From positions 1 to 41,299 of the forward strand of contig NZ_JAAGWG010000032.1 of assembly GCF_010682065.1 (NCBI RefSeq): a DNA stretch of 41,299 bases, in the 5' to 3' direction. Each line of letters opens with the position of its first letter. The stretch's first letter is position 1. A program made the position numbers and the translations under genes. This DNA comes from Blastococcus saxobsidens. GTDB lineage: Bacteria; Actinomycetota; Actinomycetes; Mycobacteriales; Geodermatophilaceae. The notes beneath the pieces were generated by a model. It was not told the DNA's origin. It saw only the letters and a program-made list of their open reading frames with translations, and made no database searches. Below, piece after piece: positions 7,122-14,871 of the stretch.

Positions 7122-9764
7122 TCACGCGTCCAGCCGCGACACCATCGGCAGGCGGGACCGGACGGCCAGACCGGTGACGACGACGGCGAGCAGCGGCACC
7201 GCCAGCCCGACCCCGCCGAGCAGCAACCACGGGACGTCGATCAGCGGCCGCGCGCCCGCGCCGAAGTCGGTGCTGGTGAGCGGAACGGCGACGGCGATCC
7301 CCGGCCCGGCGCCGACCAGCAGTCCGAGCAGCGCCCCGCCGACGCCGATGACCGCCGCCGACCCCATCGCGATGAACCGGCTTGAGCGCGGCGCCGCGCC
7401 GATCGCGGCCAGCGTCGCGAGATCGGGCCGCGCGTCGGCCAGGGCCAGCCCCGTGGCGGTCAGCGTGGCCACGAGCACCAGCACGCCGCCGACGACGAAC
7501 AGCAGCAGCCGAGCGAGGGCCAGGCCGTCGGTCCAGCCCCGCTCCACGTACACGTACGCCTGGGCCGACACGGCGCGCACCGCCTCGGCCAGCCGTTCCT
7601 CCGCGGCCGGTGAAACCGGCGCCCCCGGGCCGCCGATCACCAGCGAGGTCGTCGTGACCGGGACGGGCAGCCGGTCGGCCAGCGCGGGGGGCACCACCAC
7701 CAGCGACGGCACCTGGAGCTCGGCACCCGAGGAGACCGCGATCTCGGTGGCCGGCAGCGCGGCCCTCCCGAGGATCTCGTCCGCACTGCCGTTCCACGTG
7801 GAACCCAGCAGCGTCACCTCGCCGGCCGCATCCACCGCGCCGCCGCCGAACACGACCACCCGATCCGCCCGGAGGGCCGCGGTCACCTCCTCGCGCAACC
7901 GGTCAGGCGTCGCCGCCGCCGCCGTCCGGGCGTCGGCCACCACCACCTCGCCGCCGAAGGTCGGCCTCAGCCAGGCGACGTCCGTGGGGAACCAGTGGCA
8001 CTCCCCCGGCCCGGCGGTGCAGCCGGCGCGCACCGGCGTCAGCGAGCGGGGCTCGTCCTCGTCGTGGGCGACGCTCCCGATCCGCCCCACCGGGGAGCCG
8101 GGGAGCTGCTCGGCCACGATCCGCTCGACGGCGGTCCAGCCCTGCTCACCGGTCTGGAAGACGGTCACCACGGCCGCGCCCATCGGCGCCTGGGGGACGT
8201 AGTCGCGGCGGGCCTGGGCGCTGTCGCTCTGGCTGCCGATGGCCATCGTCGTCACAGCGGCGACGGTCGCCATGACGGCGGCGACCGCGGAGGCGGTGCG
8301 GGTCCGGTTGCGGGTGGCGTCCCGGACGGCGATGAGCCCCGCGGCCGGGAGCCACCGGGCCAGCGGGGCGAGCAGCCCGACCAGCCACGGCGTCGCCACG
8401 ACGGCACCGGCGACGAGCAGCACCGCGCCGGCGGCCACGCCGAACTCGCCCCCCTTCGTGCCGAGGACGGTGAGCACCGCACCTGCCGCGATGCCGACCA
8501 GACCGACGACCGGCAGCCGCCAGGAGGTGCGGACCTGCCCGCGGCGGCCGGCGAGCGCGGGGACGACGTCGGTCCGGGCGGCCTGCATCGCCGGGACGGC
8601 GGAGGCGGCGAGCCCGGCGAGCAGGCCGGTGGCGACGACGGCCAGGACGTCGAGCGGTGCGACGTCGAACGGGCCGAAGCGCACGTCGGCCCGGTCGGCG
8701 ACGATCGGCAGCGCCAGCCACGCCAGGCCGATGCCCAGCAGCGCGCCACCGGCGGCCGCTCCGCCGCCGAGCACCACACCCGAGGCCAGCACGGTCCGCT
8801 GCAGGTCCGCGGGGCTCCCGCCGGCCGCGGCCAGCAGGGCGAGGTCGCGCCGCTGCCGCCGCAGCCCGACCGCGAACGCCGGCCCGGCGAGCAGCACCAC
8901 CTCCAGCAGGATGCCGACCACGATCAGCGCGAGGACGGCCACCTCGGCCGTGTTGGGTCCGCTCGTCCCGCCGTCGGACCGGTACTCCTCCTCGGCGGGC
9001 GGATCGGCCACCACGGCCCGGGAGACGACGGCGAGGCCCGCCGCGTTGAGCTCCCGCACGGCCGGCCAGTCGAGCTCGCCCGGCACCGCGACGAAGAACT
9101 CGCTGCTGGGTGAGCGGAGCAGGTCCGCCGACCCCGGCGCCACGACGAGGAGGTCGTCGCGCCCACCGGCCCCCGGCGCCACGATCCCGACGACGGTCAG
9201 GGGGACGTCCTCGGGGGTCACCTCGAGGGTGCCCCCGAGCGCGACGCCGGCACGCTCGGCCACCGCACCGCTCACCGCGACCTCGTCGGTCGTCGCCGGG
9301 ACGCGCCCCTCGACCACCTCGACGGCGCCGTCCCTGATCGGCCGGCCGAGGTCGTCGGCGTAGGCGGGGACGTCGGCGTAGCCCTCCCCGGCCCGGTAGG
9401 CGAGCCGGCCGGCGGTGCGCTCGACGACCTCCGCGCCGTCGGGCAGCAGGCCGCGCACCTCGGCGGCCGACCACGGTGCCGACTCCTCGTCCGGCTCGTG
9501 GACCAGCGGCTCCCCGGTGAGCGGATCGGCCTCGATCGGCCCCCGGGAGACCCCCTCGATGCGTGCGTCGGCCGCGCCCAGCGTCGCCGGCAGCGCCTCC
9601 GCCGCGCTGATCTGCCAGGTGCGCAGCAGCGTGTCGGCACCGACGACGGCGAGGACGGGCAGGCCGACCATCACCAGCACGAGCGCGGTGCGACCCCGGT
9701 GCCGTCGCGCGTCGCGGCGGGCGATGCGCAGCGCCAGGCGCCAGCGCGTCAGCCAGCCGCTCAC
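7122..9764 (-). CDS. FtsX-family ABC transporter permease, large form
   Basis: An 880-residue membrane protein with the duplicated FtsX/MacB permease layout: a membrane segment at about 24-45, a large extracytoplasmic domain to about 250, a three-helix FtsX block at about 275-400, further helices, a second soluble domain, and a C-terminal three-helix block at about 745-865. Such permeases work with a LolD/MacB-type ATPase in export of lipids, peptides or antimicrobials, or in mechanotransmission rather than classic import. The GTG start overlaps the stop of the ATPase gene as GTGA, so the pair is coupled. The PadR gene upstream suggests drug- or envelope-responsive expression. The substrate cannot be told from sequence. 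Confidence 0.9.
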   Translation of the reverse strand: MSGWLTRWRLALRIARRDARRHRGRTALVLVMVGLPVLAVVGADTLLRTWQISAAEALPATLGAADARIEGVSRGPIEADPLTGEPLVHEPDEESAPWSAAEVRGLLPDGAEVVERTAGRLAYRAGEGYADVPAYADDLGRPIRDGAVEVVEGRVPATTDEVAVSGAVAERAGVALGGTLEVTPEDVPLTVVGIVAPGAGGRDDLLVVAPGSADLLRSPSSEFFVAVPGELDWPAVRELNAAGLAVVSRAVVADPPAEEEYRSDGGTSGPNTAEVAVLALIVVGILLEVVLLAGPAFAVGLRRQRRDLALLAAAGGSPADLQRTVLASGVVLGGGAAAGGALLGIGLAWLALPIVADRADVRFGPFDVAPLDVLAVVATGLLAGLAASAVPAMQAARTDVVPALAGRRGQVRTSWRLPVVGLVGIAAGAVLTVLGTKGGEFGVAAGAVLLVAGAVVATPWLVGLLAPLARWLPAAGLIAVRDATRNRTRTASAVAAVMATVAAVTTMAIGSQSDSAQARRDYVPQAPMGAAVVTVFQTGEQGWTAVERIVAEQLPGSPVGRIGSVAHDEDEPRSLTPVRAGCTAGPGECHWFPTDVAWLRPTFGGEVVVADARTAAAATPDRLREEVTAALRADRVVVFGGGAVDAAGEVTLLGSTWNGSADEILGRAALPATEIAVSSGAELQVPSLVVVPPALADRLPVPVTTTSLVIGGPGAPVSPAAEERLAEAVRAVSAQAYVYVERGWTDGLALARLLLFVVGGVLVLVATLTATGLALADARPDLATLAAIGAAPRSSRFIAMGSAAVIGVGGALLGLLVGAGPGIAVAVPLTSTDFGAGARPLIDVPWLLLGGVGLAVPLLAVVVTGLAVRSRLPMVSRLDA

Positions 9765-10489
9765 CCGACGCCGCCGGCGGGCAGCAGCGACTCCGCCGCC
9801 GCGGCCGGACCGCTCTGGTCGACGACGACGCCGTCGCGCAGGAAGACGACGCGGTCGGCCCAGGCGGCGTGCCGGGCCTCGTGGGTGACCAGGACCCCGG
9901 CGGCCCCGGCCTCGCAGCGGGCGCGCAGCACGCGCAGCACCTCCTCACCGGTGGTCGAGTCCAGGGCACCGGTGGGCTCGTCGGCGAGCAGCAGCCGGCG
10001 CGGGCCGACCAGGGCGCGGGCGATGGCCACCCGCTGCTGCTGGCCGCCGGACATCTCGTCGGGGAAGCGCCCGGCCAGCGCGCCCACCCCCACCTCGTCC
10101 AGCGCCTCGCGCGCCGCGCGCCGCGCCATCCCGCCGCGGACGCCGTCCAGCTCCAGCGGCAGGGCCACGTTCTCCACGGCGGTCAGCGACGGGAGCAGGT
10201 TCAGGTCCTGGAAGACGTAGCCGACGCTGCGGCGGCGGACGGCCGCGACCTGGGCCGCGGTGAGCGTGGCCAGGTCGCGGCCCTCGACGACGACGGATCC
10301 CGACGTCGGGCGGTCCAGGCCACCGGCCAGGTGCAGCAGGGTCGACTTCCCCGACCCCGACGGCCCCATGACGGCGACCAGCTCGCCGGGGAGGACGGCG
10401 AGGTCGACGCCGCGCAGGGCCTGGACGACGACGTCGCCCTGCCCGTGCTCGCGGGTCACCCCGGACAGCCGCAGCACCGCCTCGGTCAT
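9761..10489 (-). CDS. ABC transporter ATP-binding protein, LolD/MacB type
   Basis: A 242-residue nucleotide-binding subunit. Walker A GPSGSGKST near residues 43-51, Q-loop VFQDLNLLPS, signature MSGGQQQRVAIARAL, Walker B LLLADEPTGALDS and H-loop VLVTHEARHA are all intact. The LNLLPSLTAVENVALPLEL stretch after the Q-loop is characteristic of the MacB/LolD/BceA group that partners FtsX-like permeases. The frame is open upstream, but the ATG at 10489 overlaps the PadR stop as ATGA and the domain begins there. Confidence 0.93.
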   Translation of the reverse strand: MTEAVLRLSGVTREHGQGDVVVQALRGVDLAVLPGELVAVMGPSGSGKSTLLHLAGGLDRPTSGSVVVEGRDLATLTAAQVAAVRRRSVGYVFQDLNLLPSLTAVENVALPLELDGVRGGMARRAAREALDEVGVGALAGRFPDEMSGGQQQRVAIARALVGPRRLLLADEPTGALDSTTGEEVLRVLRARCEAGAAGVLVTHEARHAAWADRVVFLRDGVVVDQSGPAAAAESLLPAGGVG

Positions 10490-11082
10490 CGCCGTCCCGC
10501 CTTGCCGGTGGTGAGGGGCGGGGCCGCCGGCGCCGGTCGCTCGGCGGCCGCGCTGCGCCGCTCCGCCGCCGCGCGGGCGACCCTTGCCTCGCAGTGGTCC
10601 AGCCAGCGGATCTCGGCCTCCGCCCGGAAGACGAGGGAGTCCAGGACCAGGGACCACGCGAGCTCCACGTCGTCGTGCACCCGCGTCTTGAGCCGGGTGA
10701 GCTCCTGGAGGCCGGTCATGGTGGCGGTGCGCTGGGTCTGCACCACGCGCAGCACGTCGACACCCGGGGTGGTGACCGCCAGCGCGAGCTTGATCGCCAG
10801 CTCGTCCCGCGGAGCGCTCTTCGCGCTCACCGGCGAGGCGAACCAGCCGCGCAGCTCGGCCTGTCCGACGTCGGTGATCCGGTAGGCGATCCGGCCGTCG
10901 GCGTCGGGCTCGCCGTCCTGCACGACGAGCCCGTCCCGCTCGAGCCGGTCCAGGGTCGAGTACACCTGCCCGACGTTCAGGGGCCAGGTGGCGCCGGTGG
11001 CCGCGTCGAACTCCGCGCGGAGCTGGTAGCCGTGGCTGGGACCGCGCTCCAGGAGCGCGAGCAGACCGTGTCGGATGGACAT
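10486..11082 (-). CDS. PadR family transcriptional regulator
   Basis: A 198-residue regulator with an N-terminal winged helix (residues 1-80: MSIRHGLLALLERGPSHGYQLR, then VYSTLDRLERDGLV) and a C-terminal helical region including a Vir_C/DUF4180-like coiled segment up to about 170, ending in an Ala/Pro/Arg-rich tail. PadR proteins commonly repress a neighbouring transporter and dissociate on binding a drug or phenolic ligand. It is first in the PadR - ATPase - permease operon. The ATG at 11082 is preferred over the upstream in-frame ATG at 11214 because the domain begins there and because a promoter-like sequence ends about 8 bases before it, suggesting a very short leader. Confidence 0.92.
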   Translation of the reverse strand: MSIRHGLLALLERGPSHGYQLRAEFDAATGATWPLNVGQVYSTLDRLERDGLVVQDGEPDADGRIAYRITDVGQAELRGWFASPVSAKSAPRDELAIKLALAVTTPGVDVLRVVQTQRTATMTGLQELTRLKTRVHDDVELAWSLVLDSLVFRAEAEIRWLDHCEARVARAAAERRSAAAERPAPAAPPLTTGKAGRR

Positions 11083-11090
11083 GGATACGG

Positions 11091-11119
11091 AGTATGCATA
11101 CGCGGTATGCACATGACAA
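11091..11119 (-). promoter_or_regulatory. PadR operon promoter overlapped by palindromic operator candidate
   Basis: On the minus strand TTGTCA (11119-11114) and CATACT (11096-11091) are separated by 17 bp, a good -35/-10 arrangement that would start transcription within a few bases of the PadR ATG. Between and over them lie a perfect palindrome GTATGCATAC (11092-11101) and a perfect inverted repeat GCATAC-GCG-GTATGC (11096-11110). PadR operators commonly are ATGT/ACAT- or TATGCATA-like palindromes, so autoregulation is likely. Confidence 0.6.
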
Positions 11120-11200
11120 GCACTCCGACTCGGCGCGCCCGTCCGCGCATCCCCGCGGGTGGGGTGCTTGCCTTTCCCGGCGTCGCCCGCCATTGTCTCA

Positions 11201-11226
11201 ATCACTTGACTCATTGACTGAGTGAT
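11201..11226. promoter_or_regulatory. Repeat-rich operator candidate upstream of the membrane protein/GntR operon
   Basis: ATCACT (11201-11206) pairs with AGTGAT (11221-11226), ACTCA (11209-11213) with TGAGT (11219-11223), and TTGACT occurs twice in direct orientation (11206-11211, 11214-11219). The cluster sits 12-37 bp before the GTG of the membrane protein gene. YtrA-type GntR proteins usually bind an inverted repeat before their own operon, which fits. I could not assign -35 and -10 boxes. Confidence 0.4.
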
Positions 11227-11237
11227 CGGACGCCGAC

Positions 11238-12119
11238 GTGGCTCTGCTCCCCCTGCTGTTCGCCCTGGTCCTCGCGCTGTCCCTCGGCGCGGGCGCCGCC
11301 GCCGTGCGCCGCTCGCCGGTCAGCCTGGAGAGCACCGTCGTCGCGGCCCGGCGGCACGCGGCGCTGACCGCCGCCACCGCCAGGACCCTCGGGCTGGTCG
11401 CCGCCGTCGGCACGGCGGTGACCGGAGCCTTCTCCGACGGTCGCGCCGGCGCGGCCGGCCTCACCGTCCTGCTCGTGCCGGTCGTGTACGCGGTGGTGCA
11501 CACCGTCGTCCTGGCCGTCGGCGAGCTGACCTGGCCCCGGCCGGCGGGCGACGTGCGCCGGGCCGGGCTGGTGCGCCGCGGCCTCCTGGACGCCGCCCCG
11601 CGGCGGCTGCTCCGGCCGGCCGTGGGCGCCGCGGCGGTCGCCGCACTGGTCCTCGTCGCCGGCGGCCTGCTGGGCGGCCCGGACGGGCGGAGCTTCACCT
11701 ACACGGTCGGGAACGGGGGCGAGGGAACGCTCTCGCAGTCCGCGAGCCCCTTCCCCGGATGGTTCTACGGCCTGCCCACGGCAGCCGGCCTGTCGGTGGT
11801 GGCCGCGCTCGCCGTCGCCGCGCTGTGGGTGGTGGCCACGCGCCCCGCGGTGGTCACCGACGACGCCCGGATCGAGCAGGCGCTGCGTCGCGCCTCGGCG
11901 CACCGCGTGCTGCAGGGTGCTCTCGCCGCGCTGCTGTTCGACACCGGCGGCCTGCTGTTCGTCTCCGGAACGGCGATGCCCGACATCGGCCCGGCGTGGC
12001 TCGGCGCCCTCGCCGTCGTGCTGATGGTCGTCGGCGCCGCCATGGTGCTGGCCTCGGCGGTCGCGGCGTTCCTCCCGGCGCCCCGCGTCCCCGCCGACGC
12101 CCCCGCGCTCGTCGGCTGA
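11238..12119 (+). CDS. Multi-pass membrane protein of unknown family, paired with GntR regulator
   Basis: A 293-residue hydrophobic protein that I cannot assign. Membrane segments are visible at about 2-22, 47-66, 72-96, 130-155, 183-206, 225-250 and 258-285; a short extracytoplasmic stretch (residues about 155-180, GRSFTYTVGNGG) lies between the fourth and fifth. The GTG at 11238 is the only reasonable start, because an in-frame TGA lies at 11223. The GntR gene follows after 4 nt, an arrangement typical of YtrA-type regulators with membrane or transporter genes whose expression they control. Confidence 0.75.
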   Translation: MALLPLLFALVLALSLGAGAAAVRRSPVSLESTVVAARRHAALTAATARTLGLVAAVGTAVTGAFSDGRAGAAGLTVLLVPVVYAVVHTVVLAVGELTWPRPAGDVRRAGLVRRGLLDAAPRRLLRPAVGAAAVAALVLVAGGLLGGPDGRSFTYTVGNGGEGTLSQSASPFPGWFYGLPTAAGLSVVAALAVAALWVVATRPAVVTDDARIEQALRRASAHRVLQGALAALLFDTGGLLFVSGTAMPDIGPAWLGALAVVLMVVGAAMVLASAVAAFLPAPRVPADAPALVG

Positions 12120-12123
12120 GCCG

Positions 12124-12501
12124 ATGACGCCCGACATCACGGTCGACGTCGGCTCGCCGACGCCGCCGTACGAGCAGATCCGCAGCCAGCTCGCCGACCT
12201 GGTGCGGGCCGGGGTGCTCGCCGAGGGCGACCGGCTGCCCACCATGCGGGCGCTCGCCGCCGATCTGGGCATCGCGACCGGCACGGTGGCCCGTGCCTAC
12301 GCCGAGCTGGAGGCCGCCGGGCTGGTCGCGAGCCGGAGGCGCACCGGCACCGTCGTGACCGGGCGGCCGGTCGTGGGCAGTGCCGCCGAGACCGCGGTGC
12401 GCCGGAGCGCCACCCTGCTGGTGGAGCAGGCCCGGGCGGCCGGCCTGGACGGCGAGACGGTGCTGGCCATGATCCGGTCCGCGCTGGCCACCGGGCGCTG
12501 A
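12124..12501 (+). CDS. GntR family regulator, YtrA subfamily
   Basis: At 125 residues this is the short YtrA-type GntR form: a winged helix at about 12-75 (PPYEQIRSQLADLV, GDRLPTMRALAADLGIATGTVARAY, LEAAGLVASRRRTGTVV) and only a short C-terminal dimerisation helix region instead of a full effector domain. YtrA regulators usually control the operon in which they sit. It is 4 nt after the membrane protein gene and is followed by a strong hairpin, so the two genes form a complete operon. Confidence 0.93.
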   Translation: MTPDITVDVGSPTPPYEQIRSQLADLVRAGVLAEGDRLPTMRALAADLGIATGTVARAYAELEAAGLVASRRRTGTVVTGRPVVGSAAETAVRRSATLLVEQARAAGLDGETVLAMIRSALATGR

Positions 12502-12517
12502 CCGCGGGAACGGCAGC

Positions 12518-12547
12518 GGCCGCCGTCCTCCGGGGAGGACGACGGCC
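12518..12547. terminator. Hairpin terminator between GntR and aldo/keto reductase genes
   Basis: A 14-bp stem with one mismatch: left arm 12518-12531 (GGCCGCCGTCCTCC), loop GG, right arm 12534-12547 (GGAGGACGACGGCC). It lies between the 3' ends of two convergent genes and can serve both strands. Confidence 0.75.
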
Positions 12548-12579
12548 GTCGTCGACGTGCGCTCAGCCGGGGATCGCGA

Positions 12580-13422
12580 TCAGCCGGGGATGTAGTTGAA
12601 CGTGTCCGGGTCCGGGCCGGTGCGCTCGCCGCGGTCCAGGCCGGTCAGCATGGCCAGGTCCCCTCGCTCCAGCTCGAAGTCGAACAGCGCGAAGTTCTCC
12701 GCCATCCGCTCGCGCGAGGACGACTTCGGGAAGACGACGTCGCCGCGCTCGATGTGCCAGCGGAGCACGACCTGCGCGGGCGTCCGGCCGAGCCGCTCGG
12801 CGATCGCGACGACCGCCGGGTCGTCGAGCACCTTGCCCTGGGCGATCGGCGACCACGCCTCGGTGACGATCTCGTGCTCGCCGTTGAACGCCCGCAGGTC
12901 GTCCTGGGCGAGGAAGGGGTGCACCTCGATCTGGTTCACCGCCGGCTTGATCTCGGTCTCGGCGAAGAGCCGGCCCAGGTGGTGCTCGGTGAAGTTGGAG
13001 ACGCCGATCGCCTTGACCCGGCCACTGGCGTACATCTCCTCCATGGCCTTCCAGGTCTCGACGAAGTCCACGTCGATGCCCGGCAGCGGCCAGTGGATGA
13101 GGAACAGGTCCAGGTAGTCGGACCCGAGATCGGACAGCGTCCGGTCGAAGGCGCGCAGCGCGTCGTCGCGGCGGTGGAAGCCGTTGTTCAGCTTGCTGGT
13201 CACGAAGATCTCGGCGCGGTCGATGCCGGAGCGCGCGACGGCCTCGCCGACGCCCTTCTCGTTGCCGTACATCTCGGCGGTGTCGATGTGGCGGTAGCCG
13301 ACCTCGAGCGCCGTCGTGACGACGTCGGCGGTCTTCTCGGGCGGGACCTGGTAGGTCCCGAAACCGAGCTGCGGGATCTGCACGCCGTTGTTCAGGTCGA
13401 TGGTGGGTACTGCTGAAGCCAC
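12580..13422 (-). CDS. Aldo/keto reductase, AKR5-like
   Basis: A 280-residue NADPH-dependent oxidoreductase of the aldo/keto reductase superfamily, close to the 2,5-diketo-D-gluconate reductase group. The catalytic tetrad is visible: Asp47 and Tyr52 in HIDTAEMYGNEKGVG, Lys77 in VTSKLNNGFH, His110 in LFLIHWPLPG. The cofactor-binding end is VVFPKSSSRERMAENF. GTG at 13422 is chosen over the upstream in-frame start because GGAAGGA lies eight bases before it and the protein begins there. It follows the MFS gene on the same strand after 73 bp that contain a palindrome, so it may be separately transcribed. Confidence 0.93.
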   Translation of the reverse strand: MASAVPTIDLNNGVQIPQLGFGTYQVPPEKTADVVTTALEVGYRHIDTAEMYGNEKGVGEAVARSGIDRAEIFVTSKLNNGFHRRDDALRAFDRTLSDLGSDYLDLFLIHWPLPGIDVDFVETWKAMEEMYASGRVKAIGVSNFTEHHLGRLFAETEIKPAVNQIEVHPFLAQDDLRAFNGEHEIVTEAWSPIAQGKVLDDPAVVAIAERLGRTPAQVVLRWHIERGDVVFPKSSSRERMAENFALFDFELERGDLAMLTGLDRGERTGPDPDTFNYIPG

Positions 13423-13458
13423 GGGCTGGTCCTTCCGGTTCGGGTGGGGGCCGCGGAC

Positions 13459-13476
13459 CGCGCGATCGGTCGCGCG
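13459..13476. repeat. 18-bp perfect inverted repeat upstream of the AKR gene
   Basis: CGCGCGA-TCGG-TCGCGCG at 13459-13476, between the MFS stop codon and the AKR start. It could be the terminator of the MFS gene or an operator for the reductase; it lies about 37 bp before the AKR start codon. Confidence 0.5.
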
Positions 13477-13495
13477 CAATCGGGCCCTTCGCCGC

Positions 13496-14734
13496 CTACC
13501 CGGTGGTGCGATCCTCAACCAATCCCGCGGGGACCCGGCGCTCGCCGATCAGCGCCGTCCCGCCCAGCGCGAGCAGCCCCGCGAGGGCGGCGGCCCCGGC
13601 CGGGACGGCGAACGCCGCCTCGGCGCCCCAGGCGTCCACGGCCGCTCCCGCGAGCGCCGAGCCCGCGGTGACCCCGAGGGTGAGGCCGGTGATCGTCCAC
13701 GCGAGCGACTCGGTGAGCACGCCGGGGGCGACCCGGGACTCCACCAGCGACGTCCCGGACACCAGGACCGGTGCGATGGTGAGCCCGGCGAGGAAACCGC
13801 AGCCGATCAGCACCGGCAGCGAGCCGACACCCCAGAGGAGCTGCGCGGCCAGGCCGAAGGCCACTGCCGTGGCGACGAAGCGGGTCACCAGCGTGCCCGG
13901 CAGCCGCGCCAGGCCGTAGACCAGCCCGGCGAACAGGCTGCCGAGGGCGAACACCGCCAGCACCAGGCCGGACAGGGCGTGCGCGCCCTGCTCCTCGGCG
14001 AAGCCGACGACGACGACGTCGATCGCGCCGAACACGGTGCCCACCGCCACGTAGGTGACGACGACGACCAGCAGCGTGGGCGTGAGCACCGACCGGCGCC
14101 GCTTCGGGGCGAGGGGGTCGACCGGGTGCAGCGGCGGCTCGGTGTCGCGCTGGGCGGCCAGCCACCAGCCGCCGGCCACGCCGAGCGCGATCCCGGTGAG
14201 GAAGCCGACCGGCGGCGCGATCAGGGTCGCCAGCAGCGTCACCAGCGGCGGCCCCAGCACGAAGACCACCTCGTCGACCACCGCCTCGAAGGCGTAGGCC
14301 GTCTGCCGGCCGGCCGGGTCGAGCACCGCCGACCAGCGCGCCCGCACCAGCGAGCCGATGTTGGGGCTGCTGAGGCCGGTGGCCGCGGCGAGCAGGAACC
14401 AGCTCCAGCGCGGCGCCCCGCCCACGACGGCGGCGACGAACGCGGTGCCGGTGAGCAGGGTCGCGGTCAGCGCGACGCGCAGGACCACCCCCTGCCCGCG
14501 CCGGTCCATCAGCCGGGCCCACTGCGGGCCGGCCACGGCGAACGCCAGGGCCAGGGTGCCCGACACCGCGCCCGCCAGGGCGTAGCTGCCGGACTCGCCC
14601 TCGACCAGCAGGACCGCGCCCAGACCGAGCATCGGCGCCGGGAACCGGCCGAGCCAGGCGGCGAGGGAGAAGGCGGAGGCGCCGGGGACGGTGAACAGCT
14701 GGCGGTACGGGCCCAAGAGGGTGCGGGGTGACAC
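13496..14734 (-). CDS. MFS transporter
   Basis: A 412-residue major facilitator protein with about 12 membrane segments and a basic loop between the halves (about residues 188-215, ending KRRRS). The motif-A-like loop between TM2 and TM3 is visible as WARLMDRRGQGVVLR. Substrate unknown; drug or small-molecule efflux is the commonest role for such proteins. GTG at 14734 has AGAAG nearby and the conserved sequence begins with LLGPYRQLF; the frame is open further to 14842 with unconvincing Arg-rich residues. It is divergent from moaA. Confidence 0.85.
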   Translation of the reverse strand: MSPRTLLGPYRQLFTVPGASAFSLAAWLGRFPAPMLGLGAVLLVEGESGSYALAGAVSGTLALAFAVAGPQWARLMDRRGQGVVLRVALTATLLTGTAFVAAVVGGAPRWSWFLLAAATGLSSPNIGSLVRARWSAVLDPAGRQTAYAFEAVVDEVVFVLGPPLVTLLATLIAPPVGFLTGIALGVAGGWWLAAQRDTEPPLHPVDPLAPKRRRSVLTPTLLVVVVTYVAVGTVFGAIDVVVVGFAEEQGAHALSGLVLAVFALGSLFAGLVYGLARLPGTLVTRFVATAVAFGLAAQLLWGVGSLPVLIGCGFLAGLTIAPVLVSGTSLVESRVAPGVLTESLAWTITGLTLGVTAGSALAGAAVDAWGAEAAFAVPAGAAALAGLLALGGTALIGERRVPAGLVEDRTTG

Positions 14735-14859
14735 GGTTCTTCTCGCGCTTCCTGGCCACGGGCGAGTGCGGGTGATTCGTCCGCCGGTCCCTCGGGTGGC
14801 AGGGGGACGGTAGCAACGGTCCCGTCGCCCGCACCGGCGCATTCGTCGGTCGGCGCGGC

Positions 14860-14865
14860 TACATT
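14860..14865 (+). promoter_or_regulatory. -10 element of a probably leaderless moaA transcript
   Basis: TACATT at 14860-14865 matches the TAnnnT -10 pattern and ends exactly six bases before the GTG at 14872, placing the transcription start on or next to the start codon. No ribosome binding site precedes moaA, which supports leaderless translation. No good -35 box is visible. Confidence 0.5.
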
Positions 14866-14871
14866 CGGGCG

